This document shows positions 41,061 to 50,190 of a stretch of DNA of 64,000 nt, piece after piece. The translations under genes and the position numbers were made by a program. The notes under the pieces were generated by a model. That model was not told where the DNA came from. It was given only the letters and a program-made list of their open reading frames with translations, and made no database searches. Source of the stretch: Bacteroidetes bacterium GWF2_43_63 (lineage in GTDB: Bacteria; Bacteroidota; Bacteroidia; Bacteroidales; DTU049); assembly GCA_001769275.1 (NCBI GenBank), contig MEOQ01000022.1, positions 124,001-188,000 on the forward strand. The letters are read 5' to 3'. Each line of letters opens with the position of its first letter. The stretch's first letter is position 1.

Positions 41061-41630
41061 AGATATGGGAAATGATTTGAGGTCAAGGTCGTATGAACTC
41101 TGAACAAGGAACAAGGAAGTGAGAAAGTTGAAGGATTCTTCACTTCATACTTCAATAAATCCTTGTTCCATGTTCATGATTCAAGGAGGTCGAGTCACGC
41201 GTCGGGAGACGCGCGCCCAGGTCAAGGTCAAGAGGTGAAGCCGTTAAAAATGGGATAGGGTCAATTAAAAAAAATAGTTTACTTTAGCGTAGTCTGAAAA
41301 GGGGGATAGGGACACTCCCACCGTCTCCTTCGACACATTTTTTTACGTTTCACTTCGAAAAAAACACTCAGAATGACAGTGGGAGAAGCACGGCCGCATT
41401 CACATACAATTATGTAAAACTTCGCCTAGAGAAGGAGCCCCTGGAGCGCTCAGCCCAGCACAACCTCTCTGCATCGCAAAGCGAAGCGCCGCGATCTGAG
41501 TGCGTTGTGCTCTGTGCTCTGTGCGTGGAGTTTATCCCAACGAAGGCGGGACGTTGTGCTCTGTGCTCTGTGCCTTGCGCCCCTTGCTTAAACACATTTT
41601 ACTATATTTGTAGTTCAAATAAATCGAATC
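41061..41630. other. Repeat-rich intergenic region before the CPBP gene
   Basis: No gene. It contains an inverted repeat GAACAAGGA (41102-41110) / TCCTTGTTC (41160-41168), a short GC-rich hairpin ACGCGTC/GACGCGC near 41200, CTTCGA-type repeats near 41330, and a divergent copy of the CAACCTCTCTGCATCGCA repeat (41460-41516). The rest is CTCTGTGCTCTGTGC-type simple sequence. TATATTTG at 41603-41610 with TTG at 41584-41586 is a plausible promoter for the gene at 41631. Confidence 0.6.
41603..41610 (+). promoter_or_regulatory. -7 box for the CPBP gene (TATATTTG)
   Basis: TATATTTG 20 bp before the ATG at 41631, with TTG at 41584-41586 giving a 16-bp gap. Confidence 0.55.
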
Positions 41631-42563
41631 ATGCAGATTCCTTTAAAAGACAAACACCCAATTATTCAGCTCATTTCGTTCATCGGATTGTCGCTGGCAG
41701 GCGTGATAGCTGTTATGTTTCTGGGCATGCTGGCCGGTGCTTTAATCTGGGGCCCGTCGTTTACCGATGCGCTGTTAGTACCAGGACAAGGCGGCGAATA
41801 CATCATGCACATGAAATACATTCAGATTCTGAGCCATCTGGGAATGTTCATTGTGCCGGCTTTTGTGTTTGGCCGGCTTGCAGGTGGAAACACAATAAAA
41901 TATTTCTCGCTGAACAGAGGCATGAGCATTGGTTTGTTTTTGACATCAGTGATCCTGATTGTTCTTTCGCAACCGTTGATTAATCTGCTGACCGAATGGA
42001 ACAGCGGTTTTACTCTGCCTGAAAGCATGAGTGCCCTCGAAGCTTGGATGAAAGAAACGGAAGATCAGGCCGCAGCGCTGACCGAATTGTTTATGGCAAC
42101 AACCTCCTGGTCAGGGCTGGCAGTGAATCTCTTCATGATGGCTGTGATTCCCGCTTTGGGCGAAGAGCTGGTTTTTCGTGGGATTTTGCAGCGACTTATG
42201 GTCAAATGGCTGCGTTCGGCATGGGTTGCCATTTTGCTCACAGCCATTATTTTCAGTGCTTTTCACATGCAGTTTTACGGATTTCTGCCCCGCGTGGTGC
42301 TCGGAATTATTTTAGGATATTCATTTTTTGCAACAGGCAAACTGTGGGTGCCAATGCTGATTCACTTTGTCAATAACGGAATGGCAGTAGTTGTGTACTG
42401 GCTAAATGAAAAAGGAATGATTGAAGTGGATCCGGAAACATTTGGCAGTTTCAATGACAATCCGCTCATTCTTATATTATCTTTACTGCTGTTTTCCGCA
42501 TCCTTCTATATCTTTGCACTGCTTGCAAAAAAACAATCCAATGAACAAACCGGAACGGTATAA
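41631..42563 (+). CDS. CPBP-family intramembrane metalloprotease
   Basis: 310 residues with about eight membrane helices. The CPBP (CAAX protease / Abi) motifs are complete: GEELVFRGILQRLMVKWLRS (EExxxR), then FSAFHMQFYGFLPRVVLGIILGYSFFATG (first His) and WVPMLIHFVNNGMAVV (HxxxN). Such enzymes cleave within or next to membranes; roles range from prenyl-protein processing to bacteriocin immunity, and no specific substrate can be given. Its stop lies 23 bp inside the following msrC gene, so the two are translationally coupled. Confidence 0.92.
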   Translation: MQIPLKDKHPIIQLISFIGLSLAGVIAVMFLGMLAGALIWGPSFTDALLVPGQGGEYIMHMKYIQILSHLGMFIVPAFVFGRLAGGNTIKYFSLNRGMSIGLFLTSVILIVLSQPLINLLTEWNSGFTLPESMSALEAWMKETEDQAAALTELFMATTSWSGLAVNLFMMAVIPALGEELVFRGILQRLMVKWLRSAWVAILLTAIIFSAFHMQFYGFLPRVVLGIILGYSFFATGKLWVPMLIHFVNNGMAVVVYWLNEKGMIEVDPETFGSFNDNPLILILSLLLFSASFYIFALLAKKQSNEQTGTV

Positions 42564-43002
42564 CAGAATACATCAGCAGTTGCAGGATCTGCTCGCAAAA
42601 AGCCCGAATTCATTTGCAGCTATGGCTACAACATCGGCAGTGTTGTTTCACAAATTTCCGTATTATTCATGGTGCGGCTTTTATTATCTGCAAAACGGCG
42701 AACTCGTTGTCGGGCCGTATCAGGGGCCGGTTGCCTGCCAGATACTTGGCAAACATAAGGGCGTTTGCTGGGCTGCCATCGACAGCGGAAAGTCGCAGCT
42801 GGTGCAAGATGTTGAAAAATTTCCCGGACACATTGCTTGTGATTCCCGCACCAAAAGCGAGGTTGTGATTCCCCTGCGTAATGCTGAAGGAATTGTTGTT
42901 GCAGTGCTCGATGTCGACAGTCATGCACTGAATTCGTTTGACGATGATGACAAGGCCGGTCTTGAAAAAATTGTTCAGTTACTCGAACCACTTCAGTTAT
43001 GA
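42541..43002 (+). CDS. msrC: Free methionine-(R)-sulfoxide reductase (GAF)
   Basis: Start at ATG 42541 (MNKPERYNRIHQQLQDLL); 153 residues. A single GAF domain with the fRMsr cysteine set Cys66 (GPVACQI), Cys76 (KGVCWAA) and Cys100 (FPGHIACDSRTKSE). The spacing of 10 and 24 is the same as in the characterised E. coli enzyme. It reduces free Met-(R)-sulfoxide in the cytoplasm via a disulfide cycle with thioredoxin. The start overlaps the upstream CPBP gene by 23 bp, and its own stop overlaps the start of the next gene by 4 bp (ATGA). Confidence 0.94.
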   Translation: MNKPERYNRIHQQLQDLLAKSPNSFAAMATTSAVLFHKFPYYSWCGFYYLQNGELVVGPYQGPVACQILGKHKGVCWAAIDSGKSQLVQDVEKFPGHIACDSRTKSEVVIPLRNAEGIVVAVLDVDSHALNSFDDDDKAGLEKIVQLLEPLQL

Positions 43003-43550
43003 CAACATTTATTCTGGCTATGCTGGCCATTGGATTTTTGCAGATTTCGGTTACATACCGTCATGCACTTTTATTCAACAAAGCGAGCATCGGAAAATTG
43101 ATTTTGGTTTCGATGGTTCTCACAACATCTAATGGGCTGATGGCTTGGATTGCTCTTCTTTTCTCTAATGCCATCCGCGAAAACATGTTTTTCGACAGTG
43201 CCTGGGCTGCTCTGTTCATTTTATTCATGCTAGCATTTAAAGCATATTTCAATACCCGGAAAAGCAAACTTGCTGAAAATGTTTTTGACATTACGCAGTT
43301 CAAATTGCTCTTCCTGCTTGGTTTGGCAACTTCGTTCGAAGTATTTATGGCCGTCACTGGTGCCGCTATGATTGAAATACAGCTTCTGTATGCGCTCATT
43401 GTTGCAGTGGTTGTTTCGCTTCTGTTTTCGTTGCTTGGATTTCTCGCAGGTCGCCGTCCGGGTCAGCTGACATCAATAAGAATTTTTATACTTTTTGCCT
43501 CTGTTTTTTATTTATTGGCAGCGTTGTCAACCATATACTTTTTGTTGTAA
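42999..43550 (+). CDS. MntP-like six-helix membrane protein lacking acidic metal residues
   Basis: 183 residues, six predicted helices arranged as two similar halves, the plan and length of MntP (DUF204) manganese exporters. The second half, LLFLLGLATSFEVFMAVTGA...ALIVAVVVSLLFSLLGFLAGRRPGQ, aligns well with the MntP pattern LAxATSIDALAVG...LLGxxLGRRxG. However, the Asp of TSID reads Glu (TSFE), and the first-half metal Asp (SMDAF in MntP) has no counterpart in LQISVTYRHALLF. It may be a divergent transporter of the LysE/MntP superfamily with other specificity. Co-transcribed with msrC (4-bp overlap). Confidence 0.6.
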   Translation: MTTFILAMLAIGFLQISVTYRHALLFNKASIGKLILVSMVLTTSNGLMAWIALLFSNAIRENMFFDSAWAALFILFMLAFKAYFNTRKSKLAENVFDITQFKLLFLLGLATSFEVFMAVTGAAMIEIQLLYALIVAVVVSLLFSLLGFLAGRRPGQLTSIRIFILFASVFYLLAALSTIYFLL

Positions 43551-43583
43551 TTTTGTTGCTTTGTTGCCAGAAAAAATCACAGT

Positions 43584-44024
43584 ATGAAAATCAGAATTTC
43601 CAAAGAGTTTTCCTTCGAAATGGCCCATGCGCTTGATGGCTATGATGGCTTGTGCAGGAATATTCACGGGCATTCATATCAGCTCACAGTGACCCTTTCC
43701 GGCGAACCAATCTCCGATATTGCATCGCCCAAATATGGAATGGTGATGGATTTCGGCGATCTGAAACATGTTGTGCAGAACGCAATCATCAATCGTTTCG
43801 ATCATGCTTTTGTTGTACGCATAGGAACTGTTGGGCATTTTGACAATGACAAACTGTTTTCGCGTCTGTTGGAAGTAGATTTTCAACCTACCAGTGAAAA
43901 TCTGCTTGTTTATATTGCATCGCTCCTGATTCCGGCTTTGCCCGAAGGGGTTTCTCTTTATTCCTTACGTTTACGCGAGACAGGCACATCTTATGCGGAA
44001 TGGTTTGCTGCCGATAATTCATAG
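43584..44024 (+). CDS. queD: 6-carboxytetrahydropterin synthase (QueD)
   Basis: 146 residues. Zinc ligands His15 (EMAHAL), His28 and His30 (NIHGHSYQ) and the catalytic Cys24 (DGLCRNIHGH) are in the QueD/PTPS arrangement. The later FGDLKHVVQ, DHAF and LRLRETGTSYAEW (Glu of the pterin site) complete the family pattern. It converts dihydroneopterin triphosphate to 6-carboxytetrahydropterin, the second step of queuosine biosynthesis. No other que genes are in the window. It lies 3 bp upstream of trkH, an unrelated partner, so the grouping is probably only transcriptional. Confidence 0.93.
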   Translation: MKIRISKEFSFEMAHALDGYDGLCRNIHGHSYQLTVTLSGEPISDIASPKYGMVMDFGDLKHVVQNAIINRFDHAFVVRIGTVGHFDNDKLFSRLLEVDFQPTSENLLVYIASLLIPALPEGVSLYSLRLRETGTSYAEWFAADNS

Positions 44025-44027
44025 ATT

Positions 44028-45857
44028 ATGAAAACCGGCTACTATCTGAGAAAAATACGATTAATGCTGTATGAAAACGTTTCGGGGATTAAACGTCCAG
44101 CGATTCGTGGGTCTTTTATTGGTATACTTGCCGCTTCAATGATTGGTTTTTTTCTGGTGATTGCTGAGGTTGGTTTTGATGTTGATTTTGTTTTACGTGA
44201 GTGGTACAATGAACGACTCGAATGGATCATCAATTTTTTGATGGTGATGTATTCAATTCAGGTTTTAATGATATTTTTCCCCGGGCAGCCGGGCATCACA
44301 AGGACCAATATTGTGATTAAACTACTGATTCTTTTCTTGCTTAGTCTGCATTTTTTCGATTTCATTCCATTCGATATTTCTATTGAAAGCACATCGGGTT
44401 ACAAACTCGAATGGCTTTTCAACTACGGGCTGATTATAATTATTATGTTTCGTTCGTGGAGCCGAATTGCTAATAATCTATATTCGAGTAGTATTACCAG
44501 TGAGAAATTGTTTGTGATTTCATTCATTTCGCTCATTGCAGTTGGCACAATGCTGCTGTTGTTGCCCGTTTCAACCACGCATCAGATTTCTTTCACCGAT
44601 GCTCTTTTCACAAGTACATCAGCCGTTTGTGTTACCGGACTTACAACCCTCGATACCGCAACCGAATTCACCTGGTTTGGCAAAATGGTCATTTTGTTTC
44701 TATTTCAGTTGGGTGGAATTGGTGTCATGACCTTCACTTCATTTTTCGCTTCTGTTGGTCGTTCTAAACATAGTTTATCGGAGGGCAATGCGCTTACGAG
44801 TATGGTTGTAGCCAAAAATATGCGTAAACTTTTTACAGCTTTGTATGCGGTAATTATTGTTACATTTATTGTTGAAATTTTTGGTACAATTTTAATTTAT
44901 CTGCAACTTCCTCAAAGCGAATTTCCCGATAATATCAGCCGGTTTACTTTTGCTTTGTTTCACGCAGTTTCCTCGTTTTGCAACGCCGGATTCTCGCTGG
45001 CTCCCAACGGATTGATGAATAACATCTTTTATCATGAATGGGGAATTCAGATGACCATTGCATGGCTTGTTATTTTTGGAGGTCTTGGTTTTTTCATCAT
45101 CACCAATTATATGGAACGCTTTGGGTTGAGCATGCGTAATTTCATCAAACACACCATCCTGGGCAAAGCAAGCAAGTTTGAACCTAATCTCATCAATATC
45201 AATTCCCGGCTTGTTGTGCGAACAACCTTCTGGCTACTGGTCATTGGCACCGGACTGTTTATGCTGTTTGAAAATAATTCGATGTTAAGCGGACTCAGGT
45301 GGGATGAAAAAATTTATACGGCCTTTTTTAGCACTGTCACTGCGCGGACTGCTGGCTTTAACACAATTGATTACGAGTTCATACTTCTTCCATCCACTTT
45401 ACTGATTATAATTCTCATGTGGATTGGCGCATCACCTGGTTCGACCGGAGGTGGTATAAAAACCTCGACTTTTGCAGTAGCTTTTCTCACGGCTTTTTCA
45501 CTGGGTCGTGGAAAATCAACCACACATTTCCATAATCGTGAATTGAGCCGTCAGTCAGGGCGTAAAGCCATGGTGGTGATTTTCTTTTCCATCTTTGCGA
45601 TTCTGCTTGCCACTATGTTGCTGGCGTGGTTTGAACCCGGAGTCTCGCTCGAACGATTGCTTTTCGAAGCGTTTTCGGCATTTGGAACAGTGGGGTTGTC
45701 AATGAATCTTACTGCCTCGCTTAGCGAGCAATCTAAATACGTTCTTATTTTTCTCATGTTTCTTGGGCGTATCGGAATAATCACCTTGTTTGTTGCTTTT
45801 ATCAGGAAAACAAGATTTTTATTATTCAGTTACCCTGAAGAAGAATTGTTTATTTAA
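44028..45857 (+). CDS. trkH: Potassium uptake channel subunit TrkH/KtrB
   Basis: 609 residues. The N-terminal 160 residues form an extra membrane part (four helices with the signature of a voltage-sensor-less domain). From about 165 onwards the four pore loops of the SKT superfamily can be read: SAVCVTGLTTLDT, FCNAGFSL, TARTAGFNTIDY and FGTVGLSMNL, with the selectivity Gly in each. It forms the membrane pore for K+ uptake gated by the RCK protein encoded 12 bp downstream. The extended N-terminus is common in Bacteroidota TrkH proteins. Confidence 0.94.
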   Translation: MKTGYYLRKIRLMLYENVSGIKRPAIRGSFIGILAASMIGFFLVIAEVGFDVDFVLREWYNERLEWIINFLMVMYSIQVLMIFFPGQPGITRTNIVIKLLILFLLSLHFFDFIPFDISIESTSGYKLEWLFNYGLIIIIMFRSWSRIANNLYSSSITSEKLFVISFISLIAVGTMLLLLPVSTTHQISFTDALFTSTSAVCVTGLTTLDTATEFTWFGKMVILFLFQLGGIGVMTFTSFFASVGRSKHSLSEGNALTSMVVAKNMRKLFTALYAVIIVTFIVEIFGTILIYLQLPQSEFPDNISRFTFALFHAVSSFCNAGFSLAPNGLMNNIFYHEWGIQMTIAWLVIFGGLGFFIITNYMERFGLSMRNFIKHTILGKASKFEPNLININSRLVVRTTFWLLVIGTGLFMLFENNSMLSGLRWDEKIYTAFFSTVTARTAGFNTIDYEFILLPSTLLIIILMWIGASPGSTGGGIKTSTFAVAFLTAFSLGRGKSTTHFHNRELSRQSGRKAMVVIFFSIFAILLATMLLAWFEPGVSLERLLFEAFSAFGTVGLSMNLTASLSEQSKYVLIFLMFLGRIGIITLFVAFIRKTRFLLFSYPEEELFI

Positions 45858-45869
45858 AATTTTGGTCTT

Positions 45870-46550
45870 ATGAAAATAATGGTCATCGGTCTCGGCAATT
45901 TCGGAACTGCGCTTGCAATCAAGCTTACACGATTCGGCAACGAAGTAATTGGTATTGACCGCAGCAGGCATAAAACCGAATCGATCAAAGAATATGTCAC
46001 CACCGTTGTAACGGTTGATATCACCGAAGCCTCGGCTGTAGCGCAGCTCCCCGTTTCGGAGATGGATGTTATTGTTATCAGCATTGGTGAAAACCTGGGT
46101 GATAGTGTTATCGCAACGGCGCTTCTGAAAGACAATGGTGCCAAGCGAATCTGTTGCCGTGCCATTTCTGAAACTCATTTCAGTATTCTGATGAACATGG
46201 GTGTGCATCACATTTTCACTCCCGAAATCGATGCTGCAAACAATTCAGTCAGCACTGTTTTGCACGAACTTGTTCATACTGCTTATGTCATCAGTGATGA
46301 TTACAAAGTCTGTGAAATTTATGTCCCTAAACGCTTTGTTGGATTGAAGGTGAAGGATCTGACACTGGCTAATCACGGACTGAAATTACTTTTGTTTCGG
46401 CAGGCCAAAAGCGAATTACATCCTCAGTACATGGTGAAAATGATTTTCGAGGATATGGTGAAAGATTATGAAGAGATTCTTTTGAAAAAGGATGATCTGT
46501 TGGTTCTCTTCGGATGCAAAAAAGACATTGACAAATTTGTATCTATGTAA
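45870..46550 (+). CDS. trkA: Potassium uptake regulator TrkA/KtrA (single RCK unit)
   Basis: 226 residues: a Rossmann RCK_N domain (MVIGLGNFGTALAIKLTRFGNEVIGIDR, nucleotide-binding GxGxxG) and an RCK_C domain (GLKVKDLTLANHGLKLLLFRQ...DDLLVLFGCKKDIDKF). One RCK unit of this length resembles KtrA, which assembles as an octameric ring, rather than the double-length TrkA of enterobacteria. It binds ATP/ADP or NAD(H) and gates the TrkH pore. The pair ends at a strong terminator hairpin at 46569-46588. Confidence 0.94.
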   Translation: MKIMVIGLGNFGTALAIKLTRFGNEVIGIDRSRHKTESIKEYVTTVVTVDITEASAVAQLPVSEMDVIVISIGENLGDSVIATALLKDNGAKRICCRAISETHFSILMNMGVHHIFTPEIDAANNSVSTVLHELVHTAYVISDDYKVCEIYVPKRFVGLKVKDLTLANHGLKLLLFRQAKSELHPQYMVKMIFEDMVKDYEEILLKKDDLLVLFGCKKDIDKFVSM

Positions 46551-46568
46551 ATATTTCTTCTAAAAAAA

Positions 46569-46588
46569 ACTCCGGCAATCACCGGAGT
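46569..46588. terminator. Bidirectional terminator between trkA and the surface protein gene
   Basis: ACTCCGG CAATCA CCGGAGT with A-run before and T-run after, so it can end transcripts from both the trkHA operon and the converging gene at 46612. Confidence 0.88.
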
Positions 46589-46611
46589 TTTTTTTCGTAT
46601 AAAATAATTTG

Positions 46612-48675
46612 TTACTTCTTTTTTGAGTCAACAACTTTTTTATTCTTTTCTGAAGTTATATTTTGTTTTGAGTTGTCGCGCATTTGAGTTGAGACATCAA
46701 TTTTTGCGCGCTCAGAAGTAGTGACTGGCTTCTCTTCAAGTCTTCCGGGTGCAGCAGGGAATCTGACATCAACAAATTTCGAAGTTACATTTCCTTGTGC
46801 ATCTTTTTCATCAGCCCTGTTTGCAACAACAGTCCACGAAAAGCTCACAGTTGAAGTGCCGCCCTGTAACTCAGTTACATCAAATCCTGTAGCAGTTTTG
46901 TTTGAAACATAAACCCCATTGCAGTCGCCTTCAAGCTGAATGAAAACTTTCATTGGATGGTCTTCGCTCACGTAAACCGCATTTGTAAAAACAGGATCCA
47001 TATCAACATGTGCTTTGCCATTCACTAGCTTTGCGATTCCATAATCCTGGAATAAAACTTCCGGCGCTTCAGGACAAAACATAACAACCTCTTTATTATT
47101 CGGATCTTTTACAATGGTTGATTTTGTACCGGTGCTTAATATGGCATAATTGGTACCGCCTGTTCTTCCGCCAACATAAGCACCAGTGACACCATTAACG
47201 AAATAGCCGCCCCATGAATCATTGGCAGAACTGTTTGCTTTTCCATAAACTCCGAAATTCAGTCCTGTAAATGCGCCACCAGAGCCGGTTGCAGAAAGTG
47301 TGTACCCCGTTTGGGCATTTCCAACACCCATGGTACCCGTACTGACGGCAGCTGTTCCATAATCATATGATCCAACTGTAGTGCCTGTAAAAGCGCCGCC
47401 AGAGCCAGAAGTTAAATATGAACCTGAAGCATTATTTCCAATACCCATAACCCCTGTACCGCTTGTGTGACCGTTCAGTCCATAAAGCGCCAACCCGTTG
47501 CTTTGGTAAGTTATTCCATCAATTCCATCACCTGTAGCTGTGCCTGCAGCGGCAGTGTTGACACCCATAATGGCAATGCCGTCATCTGCAAGAACACCTG
47601 CACCAATTGCTTTGGGTGTTACGGTTTCGTAGGTCGTTCCGTTATAGGCAGATACTGCGCAGTTAGCATAATAAGATGTACTTACCAGCACCGACATGAT
47701 GGTAGCACAACCATATTGGTTTGAAGAAGCATAAACTCCTGTTCCAACACCGGTTCCGGCTGCAGCATTGTTTACAGCATAAACGGCATCACCGCCCGCT
47801 GCGGAGTTTTGCGCATGTGCAGCTGCGTAAGTAGCATTGTTATTCACCGCCATGACTCCGCGTGTAAGTGTGCCGCCTGCACCCCAGACGCCTGCTGCAC
47901 CTGTTTGGCCACTTTCGCCGTAAACACCGGCACCAATTCCAGCTCCGGTTGTAGCAGCATTTAATCCAAAAACACCATCAAAACCAGCAGCTTCAGTATA
48001 TCCGATGGTTCCGGCAGTGTATAAGTCGCCATCGCCAAAAACACCTGATCCGCCAGTCTGTGCTGACAAACCATAAACGCCGCATCCGGCTCCAGCTCCC
48101 GTTGCTGCTGTGTTGCCGCCAAATACGCCGGTTCCGGCAGCCTGATCGGTATATCCGTTTACAGCATCCGGAAATGTTGCATTTCCCTGGGCTTCGAAAA
48201 GATCAGTTGCATAAAGTGCGGTGGTTCGGTTTATCAAAACATTGCCTGCACTCAGAATTCTGGAGCGTTCAGCATTATTTGTCCTCGTTACAAAATCGAT
48301 TGCATCCGTGGTTCCAATAAAATTGGTTGTTGCTACGGTGCCTGCATTGCCAATCAGCTTCCATGCATCGGCCGGCATTGCGCCTGAAAGCAGACGTACC
48401 CATTTGGTGCCATCCCAGTAATAAAAACCAGGAGTAACATCGCCGGCTGTGGCCGTATTAAAAATGAGCAAACTATTGGCAGGCGCAGCTACCGGGGCTG
48501 CAACGGTTGTTGCAGACAGGGCTACACGGGGAATCAAAACGCCAGTATTTGTCGATCGTATTTCAAGCATTGATGATGCATCCGGAGTGATACTGGTTGT
48601 CGAGATCCCCACCTGAGCAACGCTTAAAAGTACTGACAAAAGAAAAAGAAATGAAGCGATAATTTTTTTATTCAT
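46612..48675 (-). CDS. Gly/Ala-rich repetitive surface protein
   Basis: 687 residues with signal peptide (MNKKIIASFLFLLSVLLSVAQ). Residues 22-100 hold the LEIRSTNTGVLIPRV and GFYYWDGTKWVRL blocks common at the start of Bacteroidota tail-fibre-like surface proteins. Residues about 185-500 are a repetitive beta-rich shaft of Gly/Ala/Thr/Asn with recurring GVFG/GVYG steps and TGAGxGxGVYG units. Residues 505-640 form a compact end domain (KDPNNKEVVMFCPEAPEVLFQDYGIAKLVNGKAHVDMDPVFTNAVYV), and the tail is Lys-rich. There is no T9SS sorting tail. Adhesive or structural role is likely but unproven. Confidence 0.8.
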   Translation of the reverse strand: MNKKIIASFLFLLSVLLSVAQVGISTTSITPDASSMLEIRSTNTGVLIPRVALSATTVAAPVAAPANSLLIFNTATAGDVTPGFYYWDGTKWVRLLSGAMPADAWKLIGNAGTVATTNFIGTTDAIDFVTRTNNAERSRILSAGNVLINRTTALYATDLFEAQGNATFPDAVNGYTDQAAGTGVFGGNTAATGAGAGCGVYGLSAQTGGSGVFGDGDLYTAGTIGYTEAAGFDGVFGLNAATTGAGIGAGVYGESGQTGAAGVWGAGGTLTRGVMAVNNNATYAAAHAQNSAAGGDAVYAVNNAAAGTGVGTGVYASSNQYGCATIMSVLVSTSYYANCAVSAYNGTTYETVTPKAIGAGVLADDGIAIMGVNTAAAGTATGDGIDGITYQSNGLALYGLNGHTSGTGVMGIGNNASGSYLTSGSGGAFTGTTVGSYDYGTAAVSTGTMGVGNAQTGYTLSATGSGGAFTGLNFGVYGKANSSANDSWGGYFVNGVTGAYVGGRTGGTNYAILSTGTKSTIVKDPNNKEVVMFCPEAPEVLFQDYGIAKLVNGKAHVDMDPVFTNAVYVSEDHPMKVFIQLEGDCNGVYVSNKTATGFDVTELQGGTSTVSFSWTVVANRADEKDAQGNVTSKFVDVRFPAAPGRLEEKPVTTSERAKIDVSTQMRDNSKQNITSEKNKKVVDSKKK

Positions 48676-48713
48676 AATCCGAATATTTGGTATTTACCTG
48701 AAATTAATGAAGG

Positions 48714-48721
48714 CAAAAATA
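48714..48721 (-). promoter_or_regulatory. -7 box for the surface protein (TATTTTTG)
   Basis: TATTTTTG on the minus strand, 38 bp upstream of the ATG at 48675. In the gap up to 49004 a perfect 8-bp inverted repeat ATCCGGAA/TTCCGGAT (48838-48845 and 48854-48861) is the only other structure seen. Confidence 0.45.
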
Positions 48722-48979
48722 CAAATTAATTTATATCTGTCAAAGAAAAATAGTTGTCGGTAAAAGTATGCGATTGGTAATAAAAAACTGATCAGATGCT
48801 GATAAACCCACGCTTGTTGTGGTTTGTTTACTAAACAATCCGGAAACACACCGTTCCGGATCATGAAAAAGTCGCATAAAAAATCAAGACTTATGAAGCA
48901 AGCGGATTGAAGCGCTCACGCTGACTTCGGGGGCATCTGTAGTTTTTGTTAAAAATGTCCTTACCATTTGATTATGTAT

Positions 48980-48987
48980 TATTTTTG
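48980..48987 (+). promoter_or_regulatory. -7 box for the lipoprotein gene (TATTTTTG)
   Basis: TATTTTTG, 17 bp before the ATG at 49005. Confidence 0.45.
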
Positions 48988-49004
48988 CTGCTCAATTTTG
49001 CAAA

Positions 49005-50141
49005 ATGAAATTTTTGTCTTTGTTATCAATAGCCATAATTGCTGCATTAATGTTTTCGTGCGGCGGAGCCGAAAAACAAAAAATACAGAACACTGACTCT
49101 CTTCCGCAGAAAAAGGAAGTTGTCTTCGACACAGCTCTCACGTCCATGGCGCAGTTAATAGCGGGCATCCAACCTTTTGATTCCACAGGTGGATGTGCCA
49201 TTGTACAGAAAGCTACCTGGAACACACATGCAGATTCAATTCGCGAACTGTTTCAAAATGCAGAAAGGAAAAACCTTCAGTTTATGCGTCAATGGACTGC
49301 CGCTGAACTGCCCGAAGGACGCGACACTGCAGCCACTTTACTGTATGCTTTTTCAGGTCCTGATTATTTATACGCCAATACTTTTTTCCCGGCTGCAAAA
49401 AAATATATTCTATTTGGGCTCGAACCTGTAGGTCGCATTCCGGTTCTTGATACATCGAAAAGTCAGGAACTTTTTTTCAATGCAATCCGGAGATCTCTTA
49501 GAACCTCACTTTCGCGCAATTTCTTTATTACACTTCACATGAGCGGAGACCTTCGGTCCAGCGAATACAATGGTGTCACTTCAATTCTCATGCTTTATGC
49601 AGCCTACACAGGACACAAGATCAAGGACATTTCATATGTGACAGCAAATGAAAATGGTCAATTATCGGCCTGTGCTTTTGACTCACTCAAAATAAAGAAT
49701 CAGACGGGTGGAGTACGGCTCAATCTGATCGATAGTTTAGGGCGCCCGAAGGAATTGATTTACTTTTCTTTCAACGCCGAAAACCAAATGTTTGAAAACT
49801 GCTCAGTCAGAAAATATTTTGAAACGCTGGACGGAAAAATTTACGGCATGCTGAAAGCCGCATCATACCTGATGCATTACGATGGCTTCATGAAGATCCG
49901 CGAAGTGTTTACAGCAAAAGCTTCAACGGTTTTAACCGATGACACCGGGCTTTCCTACCGGACGCTGAAATCACTTTACTCAAAAGTGCAATTATACGGA
50001 AAATTCAGCCAGCCGGTTGATATGTTTCATTATATAAACCTTCAAGATCTGCAGCAGGCCTACGATTCAGTGCCTTCCAAACCCATCAGGTTCACCTACG
50101 GCTATGGCTTCGGACAGAAATTGATGATTGGAAGAAAATAA
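49005..50141 (+). CDS. Conserved-type lipoprotein of unknown function
   Basis: 378 residues with lipobox LMFSC (Cys19). The mature protein has a Gln/Lys/Asp-rich linker, then a mixed alpha/beta body with DSTGGCAIVQKATWNTHADSI, FSGPDYLYANTFFPAAKKYILFGLEPVG and HMSGDLRSSEYNGVTSILMLYAAYTGHKI, ending GFGQKLMIGRK. I recall such proteins as conserved hypotheticals in Bacteroidota and know no function. It is monocistronic and converges on the buk gene; a terminator hairpin lies just past its stop codon. Confidence 0.8.
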   Translation: MKFLSLLSIAIIAALMFSCGGAEKQKIQNTDSLPQKKEVVFDTALTSMAQLIAGIQPFDSTGGCAIVQKATWNTHADSIRELFQNAERKNLQFMRQWTAAELPEGRDTAATLLYAFSGPDYLYANTFFPAAKKYILFGLEPVGRIPVLDTSKSQELFFNAIRRSLRTSLSRNFFITLHMSGDLRSSEYNGVTSILMLYAAYTGHKIKDISYVTANENGQLSACAFDSLKIKNQTGGVRLNLIDSLGRPKELIYFSFNAENQMFENCSVRKYFETLDGKIYGMLKAASYLMHYDGFMKIREVFTAKASTVLTDDTGLSYRTLKSLYSKVQLYGKFSQPVDMFHYINLQDLQQAYDSVPSKPIRFTYGYGFGQKLMIGRK

Positions 50142-50145
50142 AAAA

Positions 50146-50174
50146 AAGCCGGCATCGCATTCACGAGCCGGCTT
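50146..50174 (-). terminator. Terminator of the ptb-buk operon
   Basis: Stem AAGCCGGC / GCCGGCTT with a 13-nt loop. The A-run on the plus strand (50141-50147) becomes the U-tract of the minus-strand transcript. It lies 16 bp past the buk stop and 4 bp past the convergent lipoprotein stop. Confidence 0.82.
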
Positions 50175-50190
50175 GTGTAGAAAGATTATT

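Noticed and set aside
42421-42540. Longer N-terminus of the free-Met-sulfoxide reductase from 42421
   Set aside because: The added residues are the out-of-frame shadow of the CPBP protein; family alignment begins at the ATG at 42541.
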